From: Druceiella hillmani
Taxonomy: Eukaryota; Arthropoda; Insecta; Lepidoptera; Hepialidae
Assembly (NCBI GenBank): GCA_039881145.1
Contig: JAYKKI010000029.1
Coordinates: 27,570,001-27,634,000, forward strand
Direction: 5' to 3'
DNA length: 64,000 nucleotides
The notes under the pieces: generated by a model
The model's input: the letters and a program-made list of their open reading frames with translations, nothing else
Databases searched by the model: none
Told to the model about the DNA's origin: nothing
Position numbers and translations under genes: made by a program
Shown here: positions 11,278 through 22,480 of the stretch, in pieces
Position numbering within the stretch: the stretch's first letter is position 1
Layout: each line of letters opens with the position of its first letter

Positions 11278-11805
11278 AGAATATATTTGGCGTTAATTTT
11301 GTAGAAATTAATTATTCACAATTAAATGAAACTACGTGATGTAATATTATTTCTACTTTCTTTAATTTCTTTACCCCGACCTAGGTTTCGTTGTATTACA
11401 TCTTCAGGTGGGATATTAGCAAAGATATCTTTGCTAATAGCCCACCTGAAGATGTTGTAATACAACGAAACCTAGATCGTGGTAAAGAAATTAAAGAAAG
11501 TAGAAATAATACTACATCACATAGTTTCATTTAATTGTGAGGCATTTTTTTATTTACATTATCAAAATTCTTCTTTCGGAGATCTTTTTTGGATGAGAAA
11601 GTGAAAAGTGAAACTATTCACTCTTCACTTTCTACTTCCCACTTTTTTGAATGAGACAAAATAGATCTTTACAAATTGCCCTTTACAATAGTCTTTAAAA
11701 ATAGGTCTTTAAAAATAGAAATAATACTATATCTTGTAGTTTCATTTAGTTGAGAAAAATTTAATTATAATGAATTTCTACAAAATTAATGCCAAATATA
11801 TTCAA
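11278..11805. repeat. Nested inverted repeats around a 225-bp palindrome
   Basis: The core (11313-11540) is a near-perfect palindrome with no spacer, centred on CAAAGATATCTTTG at 11426/11427. Each arm is about 113 nt and contains, in opposite directions, CACCTGAAGATG, ACAACGAAACCTAG and AAATTAAAGAAAGTAGAAAT. The left outer part (from AGAATATATTTGGCGTTAAT) is repeated inverted a third time at about 11720-11805 (ATTAATGCCAAATATATTC). The whole therefore behaves as a fold-back element with a duplicated arm. Two imperfect direct copies of CAGTGGTGAGCTGTGGGTAA precede it at about 11115 and 11224. No ORF. The element class is unknown to me. Confidence 0.75.
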
Positions 11806-12195
11806 TATTCAAAAAAGAACTTTCATTTTTTTTTTTTTTTATCTATACCCTTTTGTTTATAAAAAGTGATACATGCGCGTCACGCTTCGCATTATATAGA
11901 GCCAGTAACCATCCCCGCCAGTTATACATAATGCTCCTCGCACATTCGAGAACATTCTCGATCCTTCCGGTCTAGTTCATTCTAGTATATTCGGAAAATT
12001 CATTAGAGTTACGTCTATAGAGAAACCGTAAATATCGAGTAGGGTTGTAAAATTCCGTCTTAAAAACTAATTCATAATTATTTTTTACTTCGTGTAAACG
12101 AAATTATTATTTTACGAAAAAAGTAGTGAAAATAATGTTGTTTTTTTTAATTATATAAATGAGCATTACTAGATATGTGGATAAATTAGTATTAC

Positions 12196-12690
12196 TTTTT
12201 AGGGTTCCATACCTCAAAAGGAAAAAGAAACCCTTATAGGATCATTTCGCTCTACGTCTGTCTGTTAGTCTGCAAGTTCCTTTTTCTCAAAAAAACATGG
12301 AGGCATGAAATTAAAATTAATATCAAATACTTAGGTCCACGATCCCTTGAAGCTCGTAAACGAATCAAGCATCTAAGTCAACACAATAAAAAAATACGAC
12401 CATTTACTGACGGACATTGTTGTCCTAGAATCATGAAATTCGGCAAAAAGCAAGGACTCACAGCACAAGTCAAGGAAAAACCCCGAAAATTGTTAATTTA
12501 TAGTTATACTACATTTTTTTTAAATATGCTGTTGCAAAAAATATAGCAGGCAATACATTTTCATCCCAAAAAATTAAAAGTTTGGAAATAGTTTTATAGG
12601 AATGTTACGTACCATTAAATGTTTATAAATATCTAAATATGTACGGATCCCTCGTATTGCGAGTTTCACTAGCGCTTAACAGATTTTTTT
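12196..12690 (+). repeat. Lepidopteran AGGGTTCC interspersed repeat, nearly complete
   Basis: Starts TTTAGGGTTCCATACCTCAA, followed by AAAAGGAAAAAGAAACCCTTATAGG, GTCTGTCTGTTAGTC, TCAAATACTTAGGTC, GATCCCTTGAAGCTCG and finally GTACGGATCCCTCGTATTGCGAG...CTAGCGCTTAACAG then poly-T. I recognise this order of blocks from many moth and butterfly genomes, where the element is about 0.5 kb and dispersed. It has no ORF here. Its transposon class is not evident from this copy. It is one of the better indicators of lepidopteran origin. Confidence 0.7.
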
Positions 12691-12699
12691 ATGCTAATA

Positions 12700-14228
12700 T
12701 CACATTTTTTTTCAAATATGACGGTAAGAAATCTCATTTCAAACATTAAATTTATAATTATTTTTACAAAAACAGAATGGACCTTTACAATCAGCTGGTT
12801 AAGTTAAATTGTCAATCGATGATATGCTGAAATAATTTAAAATATACTACAAATTCCTTAAATTATGTAAAGTAAATTTAAATGAGATGGACATTATGCT
12901 GCTTAACCTGAATAAATGTTGAGTTCTAATAAGGTAATATAATTAATTATTAGAAGTACCCCTTGAGTGTAAAATGTTAATTTGTGTTTTCATATTGTGA
13001 AGACACACTCAGTTTCGTAATTTGACATCTAATAAAACAAAATCTAATTTGAATGAAAAAGAACAGAGTATTCTCAACAACTAACAACTTTAATTCCAGT
13101 AACGTGATTATTCGTTTCTTCAGAGAGAAATTAAATTTGACAATCCATTCATGAAATGTTAAAAGTGCACAATTACAATAATATTATCATAGAACGTTTT
13201 GTGTTTACAATAATATTGTATCGTATCCAAATGGTTCAAACGTATTCCTATTTATTTTGTTTGTTTGCTTTTATGTTTGTCTTTAGTATATCAGTAACTT
13301 ATTAATTAAACAAATTGTATTAAAGGTGTTGCGTATTATATTATATTTTTTTAAATGCCGCTATGAGAGAAGCAAATGTAAGACGAATAACACATGCCTA
13401 GATGTCATACGTACATTAGAATCAACAGCAGGTAGTTTAAAGATTTGTTATAATGTAACATAAAAATAGTATTTTTTGAACTTTTTGCCTTCACTAGGAG
13501 TATTTAATAGGTTCCATGAAAAAAATTGAAATGTGGCAGATGTTTCATTATTATATTTCTGCTTGAATGTGCTAATTTTGGAGATAAGTTGTTAATTCTG
13601 CGTAGTACATTCTTTCATAACACGAACAATCAAAGTTGGGTGGCAAAAATTACGAAATCCTGAAAAGCACACTTCTGAATTTTTTAAACATTTTAGTAAT
13701 TAAAAATAAACAATCATACTTAATATTAGCCATAGCTCCCAAAATATCGACCCAGAATGGCGATTTTCCTGAATTTTAAAAAAGAGTCTATATCTCGAAA
13801 AATCAAAAATGTTACTAGGGTCATACTTTGTCAACTGCCTAGTCATAACTTGGCCTATCGCTCCTTTTCGGATTATCCTTGATTCACGGCACAAGGGTTC
13901 TGACGGTTTCTGAGATAATTGGGCGTGGCAGAAAGTTGGACGGATATTTTGATTATCTTATAAAAGTTCCTTTTTTTTCATTTTGGCCTACAGAACTTTA
14001 AAAACTATAGGCCTAAACTGGGACATAATTGATATCGAACATTTTAATAAATTTTTATGACGAATTTATTTTTAAAGGTTTCGTGAGCAAGAATTGGAAA
14101 ATAAAAAATCCTAATCCCACTAAATAAATACGTGAGTATCTTTAGAAAGATCTTATTACATATAATAAGATTGTACATTATGTAGAATTCTAATTCGCTG
14201 ATGAAAAATGTTAAGAAGAGGAGAAATA
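12700..14228. other. Region without a supported gene
   Basis: AT-rich sequence. The stretch 13790-13950 is slightly less AT-rich and encodes a 64-codon minus-strand frame, but I see no family resemblance. No RNA gene or repeat structure recognised. Confidence 0.55.
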
Positions 14229-14230
14229 TA

Positions 14231-14644
14231 CACGGTGTCCGGGAATAAGGGTCATACAAAGGAAGACGCTATTTGTTGGCTGTAAAGGAATAAATTGTCG
14301 TTGAAATAAAGCGCACAATTTTTCGTAATTGTCGTTGAAATAAATGAAATAAAACGCACACTTCACAACACGTAACTTTTTTCAACACACCCAGTAATTG
14401 CTTGGAGCGCGGTGTTTATCCGGGCAACTAGATGTCTTCGTTGTTTTTTGCTGGTTATTCCCCTGAGCAGCGCTGAATAATGTGTTTAAGTATCGTGTGT
14501 ATGAAAAAAATGACAAATAATTATAAATACTTTTTCAATTTTTTAAAAAAAGTTATCTTTAAATTCTATTTTAATGACAGTCAATTATTTTTCAGTCAAC
14601 GAATAACATCTTTCTTGGTTCGACGATTATTTGCGGACACCGTG
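14231..14644. mobile_element. MITE with CACGGTGTCCG ends and TA target duplication
   Basis: CACGGTGTCCGGGAATAA at 14231 is matched by TTATTTGCGGACACCGTG ending at 14644, and both ends are flanked by TA. The 414-bp body has no transposase. A direct duplication (TTGTCGTTGAAATAAA) occurs near 14297 and 14328. TA duplication and short inverted ends fit a non-autonomous Tc1/mariner-superfamily element. The 118-codon frame that overlaps its right end runs out into flanking DNA and is not a gene. Confidence 0.7.
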
Positions 14645-14649
14645 TATAG

Positions 14650-15640
14650 GAGTATAAAGAAATTAATAATATCAGCATTTAAACTATACGAGTATAGTAT
14701 CCATTTACGTACAGGAGATACAACATTTGTCCTTGATAACAATAATTTGTGCTACTTGGACTATAGTATGTTTTATGCTATAATTCTCTATTTTCTGAAT
14801 GCATATCGCTGGCAAATCGTAAAAATAAAAATATAAATATTGCTTACTTATAGTCTCATATCATCATCTCCTGAATATCATCTCCTGAACAAAAGCGGTC
14901 TAGCCATTTTCAAAATCTAAATGTTTATGTAGGAGTGAGATGAGATGTCTATGTGCGATTTCCTACGATTAGCATGATTTTTCATAAATAATTATATTTT
15001 GTTCTGTCAAGAATAAATCCAAAATGTTACGTAAAATTTAATTTCCTATGGCTGCATACATTCTATTTCCTTTAGTGATGTAACTTGCTAGTGTAATATT
15101 TTTTTCGACTTCTTAAATAAAAACCTTAAATTCCTATTTTTGCAAGAACTGTGATTTCATCTGAGAAATATCCATTTATCCATCATAAATATTGAAATGA
15201 CGAAAAAATTTAAATGTTTTAATTAACGACATTAAATATTATAAAAGAAAAATATAGCATATTATGCAATGTTGGACAGTTTAAATATATCTAAAAGTGA
15301 TTGAAGTTATTTCAATGATATTTTTTTAAAACGAGCAATTTGGAGGCATTAAATGAAATGATTTTAAAGTGGAAATTAAACGGAAAATATACCAATATCA
15401 GATAGAGTGAGTTAATTTAAATTTCCCTGTGGTAAAAATGAATTTTTGTAAATACAAATGTTTGGATATTTGTCGTTGGTATAAATAAGTATAAGGAGTA
15501 TAACAATCATATAAAAAGGATTAAGGAAATATTATGCTGTAAATTAGCTTAGGAAATGTCAAAACATCGAATATAATTTATATATCTCTGGATAAATCAT
15601 TTAATTCCGCTATAGATCTTACTTAATCTAATAAAAATAA
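14650..15640. other. Region without a supported gene
   Basis: AT-rich; no coding, RNA-gene or clear repeat signal beyond short direct words such as TCATCATCTCCTGAATATCATCTCCTGAA near 14865. Confidence 0.55.
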
Positions 15641-16125
15641 CGAAAAGATTTTTAAAAAAATGGAAAACGTGCCATTACTTGACGATATGGTAACAAAAAC
15701 ACATGGGGCAGGAAAATTCTTAAAAAGAGCTCAAGTTGAACATGCGGTTCATAAAAACATCCATCCCTAATAAAGAAATGCAATCAATTCAATAATAAAA
15801 CAAATTCATCATGTAAGCAAAGTTTATGAGTGAAGAAATTATTCTAAAAACTGATTCTAAAATAGATCTACTAGAAATAGTGACAATGACGTGAGGAACT
15901 ATTTATAAATTCAAATAAGGCCCTATTTGTATAGAACTCCTATGACGCGAAGGGACACGATTGAACTGTTTCCTCCTGATGAATTGAAGTGAAGGAGATG
16001 TGAAATTCGTTACTTGTTTGTTGAACCATTTAATTTAATGTTAAAGGCAGCTGTAAAAAGTCGTAAGGCGTTTTAAACTTAGAGTTGAATAAAAATGTAA
16101 AGTGATTTATTTGTCTTTAAGTAGG
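15640..16125 (+). repeat. Dispersed repeat, copy 1 (second copy at 57.6 kb)
   Basis: The succession AGCTCAAGTTGA, CAATCAATTCAATAATAAAA, AATAAGGCCCTATTTG, GACGCGAAGGGA, TGAAATTCGTTACTTGTTT, GGCGTTTTAAACTTAGAGTT and TGATTTATTTGTC is repeated in order and orientation at 57595-58115. The last unit (GATTTATTTGTCTTTAAGT) is itself duplicated here at 16103 and 16131. No ORF or terminal structure is visible, so the class is unknown. Confidence 0.6.
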
Positions 16126-16680
16126 AGACTGATTTATTTGTCTTTAAGTGGGACTTTGGAGTCCTTATGATAATTAGTATTTAATACAACATACAAATAG
16201 TTTTTGTATATTAAACAATTCGCTTCTTTTGAAAGACAAGCAAGTATCAGTATAATTGGGATCATACATTCCAAAATCTGGTTTTCAAGGTCCGTGTAGT
16301 ACGTATCTCTATTAACTTTTGTTGCTTCTAGGGTAATCTTAAACATAAATTTAATTTTTATCATTTAGATTTCATTAGATTGACATTTTTCGTATTTCGT
16401 TATGATTATTAAGATTATTACCCGTACTTTCTTGTTTTTGCTTCCTTCTCTTTTTACGAAAAAAAGGAGAGGAGGTCAAAAAGTTTATGAAGTGGGGTGG
16501 AAAGAAGGTTAGGAACGTAGTTCTATTTTTCTTTTTAAATATATATTCCCTTAACCCTAACACATTTTTCAGAATACCTCGATAAATATATCTATACCCA
16601 CAAAAACACGTTTTCTCTTTATCTTGAAAATAAGCTGAAATTGTAGACTTGGCCTCTTCATCATCGCTGGATTTTTTTCA
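16125..16680. other. Region without a supported gene
   Basis: AT-rich sequence between the dispersed repeat and the mariner remnant. Two short minus-strand frames (76 and 62 codons) show no recognisable similarity. Confidence 0.5.
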
Positions 16681-17640
16681 TGAATTTTTTTTTTCATTTT
16701 TAGGAACAAATAACAGCCGCAGGTTACCAAGTCGGGCTATAAGATGGTTGTTGCAATATTTGATAGACTTGTGAAGTGCAGCCGTCGTAACATAGTTCGT
16801 ATGCACAGGTGCATTTTTGTGTAAAACAGCACAACTTTCACTGATGTCTCTCACCTTTTCTCCTTCAATATGTTGTTCCAGTAAACCAGCATAATACTAT
16901 TCTATATAATAGTATTATAGAAAGACTCTTAATCTTTGAGATCAATGAGCTGGATACCCTGAGTCTCCAAGAAAATCGTCGCCATAACTTTCTGGTCGAT
17001 TGTGATACCTTGAACTTCTTAGGGGTGCGGCTCCCTTTTTATGCCACTGTATAGACTCTGGCTTGAATTTAAGCTTGTATTGATAAACTAAAATTTCGTT
17101 ATCCGTAAAAATTCTACTCAACATGACATCCTTATACTCTTTACAGAGATCCAAATAGTCGCGTGAACACTCAACATGTTATTGCTTTTGCGGCGGCGTG
17201 AGCATTCTTTGCAACCATTTTGCGCTGACGTTTAATATGCCAAGATGGTCATGAATAATATTCAAGAATATATTTATATCATTTCTCCTAACTGCTTCTT
17301 CTTTAATTAGGCAACTTTCAATGCATTTTTTTCAACTTTTTTGGCAATGTCCGAGGGATAGCCTAGATCGAAGGTCCTGAGCACGGTAGTTTTGATCAAA
17401 GCTCTGCTTTATTTGAAGAGTTCAATCATGGTTTTAGTAGAGCAATAGTCATGTTAAAGCTATGATATCTCATTAAATATGACTTGTGGCGTTTACCCTT
17501 GCTTTCTCAGGAAGTTGGTGGTAGTTCGAAATTCGATTTTATTCGTAGTCTATGATTTTTTTCTAGAATGAGTTGCTTGACCGATGATAGCTCAGAGGTT
17601 AATGACATCATTAAGCTGAAACTTGTATTTATATTAGTAA
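16680..17640 (-). pseudogene. Dead mariner-type transposase
   Basis: Mariner transposases cut and paste DNA at TA sites with a D,D34D catalytic triad. On the minus strand, pieces in changing frames follow the mariner order: LGILNVSAQ and VEC-like helix-turn-helix end, LDLCKEYKDVMLSRI, TDNEILVYQY (where active copies have TGDETWVYHY), SIQWHKKG, then HKNAPVHTNY (normally HDNAPVH), and a degenerate YLFLKMKK block. The first catalytic Asp block is altered (TDNE) and the second Asp reads Lys. Several frameshifts and stops break the gene. Reading direction is from about 17640 down to 16680. No intact terminal inverted repeats were found. It is an old inactive copy; assignment to mariner rests on the motif order seen by eye. 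Confidence 0.65.
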
Positions 17641-17689
17641 TGATATTTATTTGGGACAATGTGAGTAAGTAACCATTACATCTTCGAAA

Positions 17690-19315
17690 TCCGTACCATT
17701 CTTTGAACTTTTTAACTCATCATTTTTTGTTGGATTAACGCAAAGGAAACATTCCGTGGATATTCCGAATAGATCACACTATGAAAACAGTATGAAGGAT
17801 GACATTTCTACTCACAATGAGCTTAATTTTATATTTTAATTTTTTTCTTAATATTTGCCGTCCTTCTTTGCGTTTTTTTTATTTTTAAGATATTCTGAGT
17901 AAAATTAAGGTAAACAAGTTAAACCCTTTTATTTTAACCTTTTAAATAGAAGAAAATGAGGAAACTTTTTCACAAATTGAACTAGAAAGGCTTCAATTTA
18001 AATATGTTATTTCCTACACACAGTAGAAAAAAGCGAAGAAAATGTGAATACCAAATATCTTTTGACCCAAGTTCATAGAGACAAGAATATAATTGTGGTT
18101 TTCCTTGCCATTGTTGTCATCTCTCTTAAATCCTTCATAGTTTGTGTTAAAATAATCCTTCAATTCGCAAAACGCTTAAATATCGATTCTATTACAATTT
18201 CATTGGAGATAAGATTTTACTGAAAAAATATACTACTATTTATAAATGTAAATTCTAAGTACATTTTCATTGCTAAAAATTGTACAGTCTCTTGCCTACA
18301 AAGTAGGTTTATAATAAAATATTGGGGAATTTACATATTAATCACATCCTAATAGACAACCATACTTCTCACCCAGTCGAATTATTATACTTGCATATTG
18401 TTTTCCTTCCAACACTTTGTAAATTGCTAATAAAAATCAGTTATTGGGGAATATTTAAGCTATTATTCTGACTGCATAGATAAAATAAGAAAGGGGGGCT
18501 TTCCACTTAGTGATACTTGCAAGCAGCTTATTATTTCTATACTGTTCTGTACTTGATTATAGTCAGTCTTGAAAGTGATATCTTGCTTTTAATTTGAACA
18601 GATTTATATTTCTTGTCATATTATTATCTCCTAACTTCTCGTTCTATTCGCTACTATGAAAGGGAACATTGTTTTTTAATTGGATTCAAGACGATAATAA
18701 TTAATTTAAAAACACAACAAAACTTGTGTTATTGAATTCGTAATGCACAATATTGTCTTAGTAGAATGTTGTATTGCCACCTAGTACAACCTTTTTAAAT
18801 ACCGCCAATTCTAAGGCTCATGGTAAAGGTCAGTTCATTTTAAAAATAGCCAACGACGAAAATACTGAAGTTTTCTGTAGAATAGGAGAAAACGTTTTTA
18901 GTTTTGTATTATATGAAGACCCGGGTTTAAAATGCACCAAATATGAAATAAATTTCTAATGAATTGGAATTTATTAATTTTACTTTAACAAGTTTATCTG
19001 CTTTTGCATGGTATATTGGGCAAAAAGATACGTTAATTGTATGCAAATACTAATTTTTTAACCACATTTTTTGGCGCTAGGTAAATATTTAGTTACTAAT
19101 GTTACAATGAAATAAATAATTAGTAATTAGATTCATAGCTCTTCAAAATTACAAGCCTACATACATATTACAAGCCTATATACAAAATAACAAGATTAAC
19201 TTCCGACATATAATTTGGCTTTCAGAAAAGGAGAGGAATCTTTAACCTTGTATGAAGAGTTTAATTAAAAATTAAAGTGAAAACCATTGATAATGATTCT
19301 AATGGATAAACACTT
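17690..19315. other. Region without a supported gene
   Basis: AT-rich; a 61-codon frame at 18774-18959 has no recognisable similarity. No repeats or RNA genes recognised. Confidence 0.5.
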
Positions 19316-19321
19316 AATAGT

Positions 19322-19568
19322 TGTCGCCATGGTGTATTAGGTTGATCACAAGGCGTACAGCCTTTGACAATGCGGCACACTACGGAGATCCGGGATCGAT
19401 TCTTGACCGCTTATCGAATTGACTTAAAGCGGTGATTAAAATCGTGTACCTAAGCTACCAGTGTGTCAATTATGGGTATTGTCGTCAATGATACACTCAT
19501 TGGAGAGACACGTGTCCATCAGTGCAGTGTACTGAAACAGGCTGCTGATTAATTCTAATAAAAAATAG
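19322..19568 (+). mobile_element. tRNA-derived SINE copy
   Basis: The head TCGCCATGGTGTATTAGGTTGATCACAAGGC...GCCTTTGACAATGCGG is shared with copies at 33.6 kb (minus) and 55.0 kb (plus). A decayed RNA polymerase III B-box-like word (GGATCGATTCTTGACC) lies at about 19391. The body runs to an A-rich tail (TTCTAATAAAAAATA). SINEs are copied by LINE machinery and encode no protein. TSDs were not resolved. Confidence 0.6.
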
Positions 19569-20088
19569 GCCAACAATTTTTACAGAAATATAAGCCAATT
19601 ACTACGATTGTTTATTTTTTGTTTATTGCTGAAGGAATTATAAAAAATATTTATACCTGATGCTTACAAATGTATATCATAATTTTAATGTGTCTAATAA
19701 ATTTTATTCGACACATTAAAATAATATAAATAAAATGAGATTTTCGGAGATTAATTTCTTAAACATTTTCTGTATTATTTATTACTATTGAAAAGTATAT
19801 ACCACGTAATGACTAGTAATGCCAGATTTTAAATCGAATTGTATTACCGTAGACCCTTCAGATATCACGATTCCACCTATTATTTATTCATTTTAGTAGC
19901 GATAAAATTAGATTCGAGATAAAATTTTTAGTTCAATAAATAAATCTCAATTAACTTGTAGTAATGGTATAGTTATAAATGTTTTTCAATTGATTTATAC
20001 AGTAGTTGTGTCCGCAATATAGTTCACCTAGAGAAAATATTTTTAAGTTAATTGTAAGATTAAAAAACTTAACGCCTTATATGATAAT
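19569..20088. other. Region without a supported gene
   Basis: AT-rich; contains a short inverted repeat (TTTTAATGTGTC / GACACATTAAAA near 19683-19722) and nothing else recognised. Confidence 0.5.
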
Positions 20089-20296
20089 TGTCAAATTATT
20101 CTTGCGCTGGTGAAGGTGTGTGGGTGATTGCTGATATATTTCTGGATTAGGAATCCAGAAAAATAGCCACCGTAACTCTTGATGATAATAAACGGAGAAA
20201 AGAGAAAGTCCAATAACGGAGTTGCGGTTTATATATCCTCTACCATGGACTATACAGTAAGGGGCGATATTACCATAATCAAAAATATATTCAACA
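20089..20296 (-). repeat. Copia-type LTR-like copy
   Basis: Read on the minus strand it starts TGTTGAATATATTTTTGATTATGG, then has a TATA-like TATATAAACC, AACTCCGTTATTGG, and ends near CCAGCGCAAGAATAATTTGA. It matches the LTR at 23433-23652 along its length in the same orientation. It could be the 3' LTR of the same element, 3.3 kb away. However, no polypurine tract precedes it and no matching 5-bp target duplication was seen, so a solo LTR is equally possible. Confidence 0.6.
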
Positions 20297-20339
20297 TACG
20301 TAACCAGCTTTGTATGTAACCAGCTTTACACAAACAGTT

Positions 20340-20790
20340 TATATTCACAACCACGCGTAAGCACATTCAACTAACTTTACTTAAGTTTAAACTTTAAACG
20401 TACATTTTATATTTTATATTTACAACTGCGCATAGTATAAAAAAACTAACTTTTCTTAAGTTTAATCTTTACACATATACTTGGCATTTCACATCTACAG
20501 ATGTTCACAAGGATATCCAGCTAACTTTATCAAGTTTAAGCTTTTCACATGCATTGAACATCTTGCACTTACATGCACAAAGATATGCAAGTAACGTTTT
20601 TTAGTTTACACTTTACATATGTGTTTGATATTTCATATTAACAATTATCCATAAGGATATCCAGCCAACTTTTCTTAAGTTTGACCTGTACACATGCATT
20701 TAACTTGTACTTACAACCATGTACAAAGATATGCAAATAATTTTTCTTAAGTTTACATTTCTCGTTTTTCATCTTGTCTTTTACAACATT
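20340..20790. repeat. Minisatellite, about six units of 69-76 bp
   Basis: The unit core AACTTTTCTTAAGTTTAA followed by ACTTTACACATGCATTTGAC-like sequence and ACAAGGATATCCAGCT recurs starting near 20375, 20446, 20522, 20594, 20668 and 20737. Spacing is 71, 76, 72, 74 and 69 bp and unit identity is moderate, so the array is old. Many units retain TTAAGTTTA and a TTCAC or TACAC word. No coding potential. Confidence 0.75.
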
Positions 20791-20799
20791 TACTTTATT

Positions 20800-22480
20800 T
20801 AAGTGTTTAATTCTACACTTAGGGTTTTACATTATTTATTTCAATTTTCATGTTCTATAACGAACTTTCACTTGACCTAAGGGTTTCAGTTTTGTACAGA
20901 ACTATATATTTTTCCATCAAATCTCATTGAGCCTATGAAGCAGATTTTCTATTTAATCACAAATTTACAATGCATCATCAATCAACTACATTACCATGCT
21001 AGACGATATAAGACAGGCAATATTTATTATCCATAGATTTAAAACCTCATCCATGAAAACTGTTCAGCACACAAAACAAAATTGGTCAGTATTAAATATG
21101 CAGAGATCTCTTCTACTTGGTTCTAGCTTCATAATAACTAATTTATGCAAAAGATGTACCAGTTTTAATCATTACAAAAAATATATTTAAAAGGAAAATA
21201 TTTATGCTTCACTATAAGGTAAGCGATTTTTCAATTTTTTTGTAAAATTGGTTTCGAATTTTCTAAAATGTTTGCAATACCTTAAGGAATATAAAAATCA
21301 CAGTGATAATTGTCCTAAATATTATTACAAAATATATTGGAATTGTAATATAGGAACACACATGTTTAAAAAAACTGTCATAGTACCATTTATTTCCATT
21401 TACATATTATCTACATTAAAATGCTCTCTCAAGAAAAACCCGTCTGTGATCATTTAAACCCATCTGTGTTTATTTGTACTAGATTTAAATAAATTTTATG
21501 GACAAAATATTTCTGATTATTCGTCCTGAATCCTTCATAATCAAAGAGACTAAACACTTCTGTATTTTAGTTACACACAATGTCTATGTATGCTATTGTT
21601 ATACTACAATTAGTATTCTGAATACATGTTAATTTCAGTCTAATTTTATATTTAAAATTATAAATGATCCAAACATGATACCATAACAAGGAAGACAGCT
21701 AATAGTTTTCAATACAAAAACATCTTAGAGTTTGCTAGTCCAATATTGCTCACATTCACTTACTTCATACCAATGCTATGAATTCTCAGTTCAATACTAA
21801 TAATATTTTCTAAGATATTTTCAATTCATGGAACACTTTATATAAAATATGCTGATAAAACTACTGAGAATTAATGAACTCAACCAATAGAAACTAGACT
21901 TTACAAAAAAAAATTCTTATGAGACATTATTTCAGCCAATATATGCAGACTCTAAACTCAAATTTGACATCTGGAGATAATGAAAGTGATATGGACAGCC
22001 TATAACAATTTATTCTTCACCTGATATTATAAATAATATTCGTTACATAAAGAAATAATTTTGATTGCGTTTAATGTGCCAGGTATTGATTTATAACAAA
22101 GTTCAAATAATGTATGTCGTGTACCTTTTAGATTGGTAAACAGTTAACATTACTATAGCTAATACTATACTGACAAAACTACTCTTGATATCCCAATTCC
22201 TTTTTTCATTGAAAAACATTTTATTTTGGATAAAGTTTTTGTAAGTATATTTGAGTATTTATCAATTGTACTTACATAATTCAATTCTGTAGTATTTTAA
22301 TGTGTTTTCTAAGTTACAGATTTGTACTTAATGTCTATTTGTTTACATATTTTGTAAAACTCACTATTTTATCACACTTATGGTACTTTTTTATTCATAT
22401 TTAAAAGCACAGTCTTAAGTGCTTTTAAATATGAATAAAACTCGAATAATACTATATAATAATACTAATAAATATTAATA
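20800..22480. other. Region without a supported gene
   Basis: AT-rich; two 64- and 69-codon plus-strand frames near 20996 and 21248 show no family resemblance. If the LTRs at 20.1 and 23.4 kb belong together, this is non-coding filler or later insertion between RNase H and the 3' LTR. Confidence 0.5.
22389..22440. repeat. Perfect 22-bp hairpin
   Basis: TTTTATTCATATTTAAAAGC plus AC at 22389-22410 is exactly reverse-complemented at 22419-22440, with loop AGTCTTAA. Size resembles a small fold-back element or a pre-microRNA-like stem. It lies just downstream (minus sense) of the copia RNase H remnant. Confidence 0.65.

Noticed and set aside
11371..11475. Hammerhead-ribozyme-like core (CTGAAGA ... 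CGAAAC) in both arms of the 225-bp palindrome
   Set aside because: The CUGANGA and GAAA words and a possible short stem III ending in GUA are present, but there is an extra base before stem II and no stem I pairing can be found, so a ribozyme is not supported.
14480..14836. 118-codon plus-strand ORF
   Set aside because: It begins inside the MITE and crosses its right end into flanking DNA; low-complexity AT-rich codons, no similarity.
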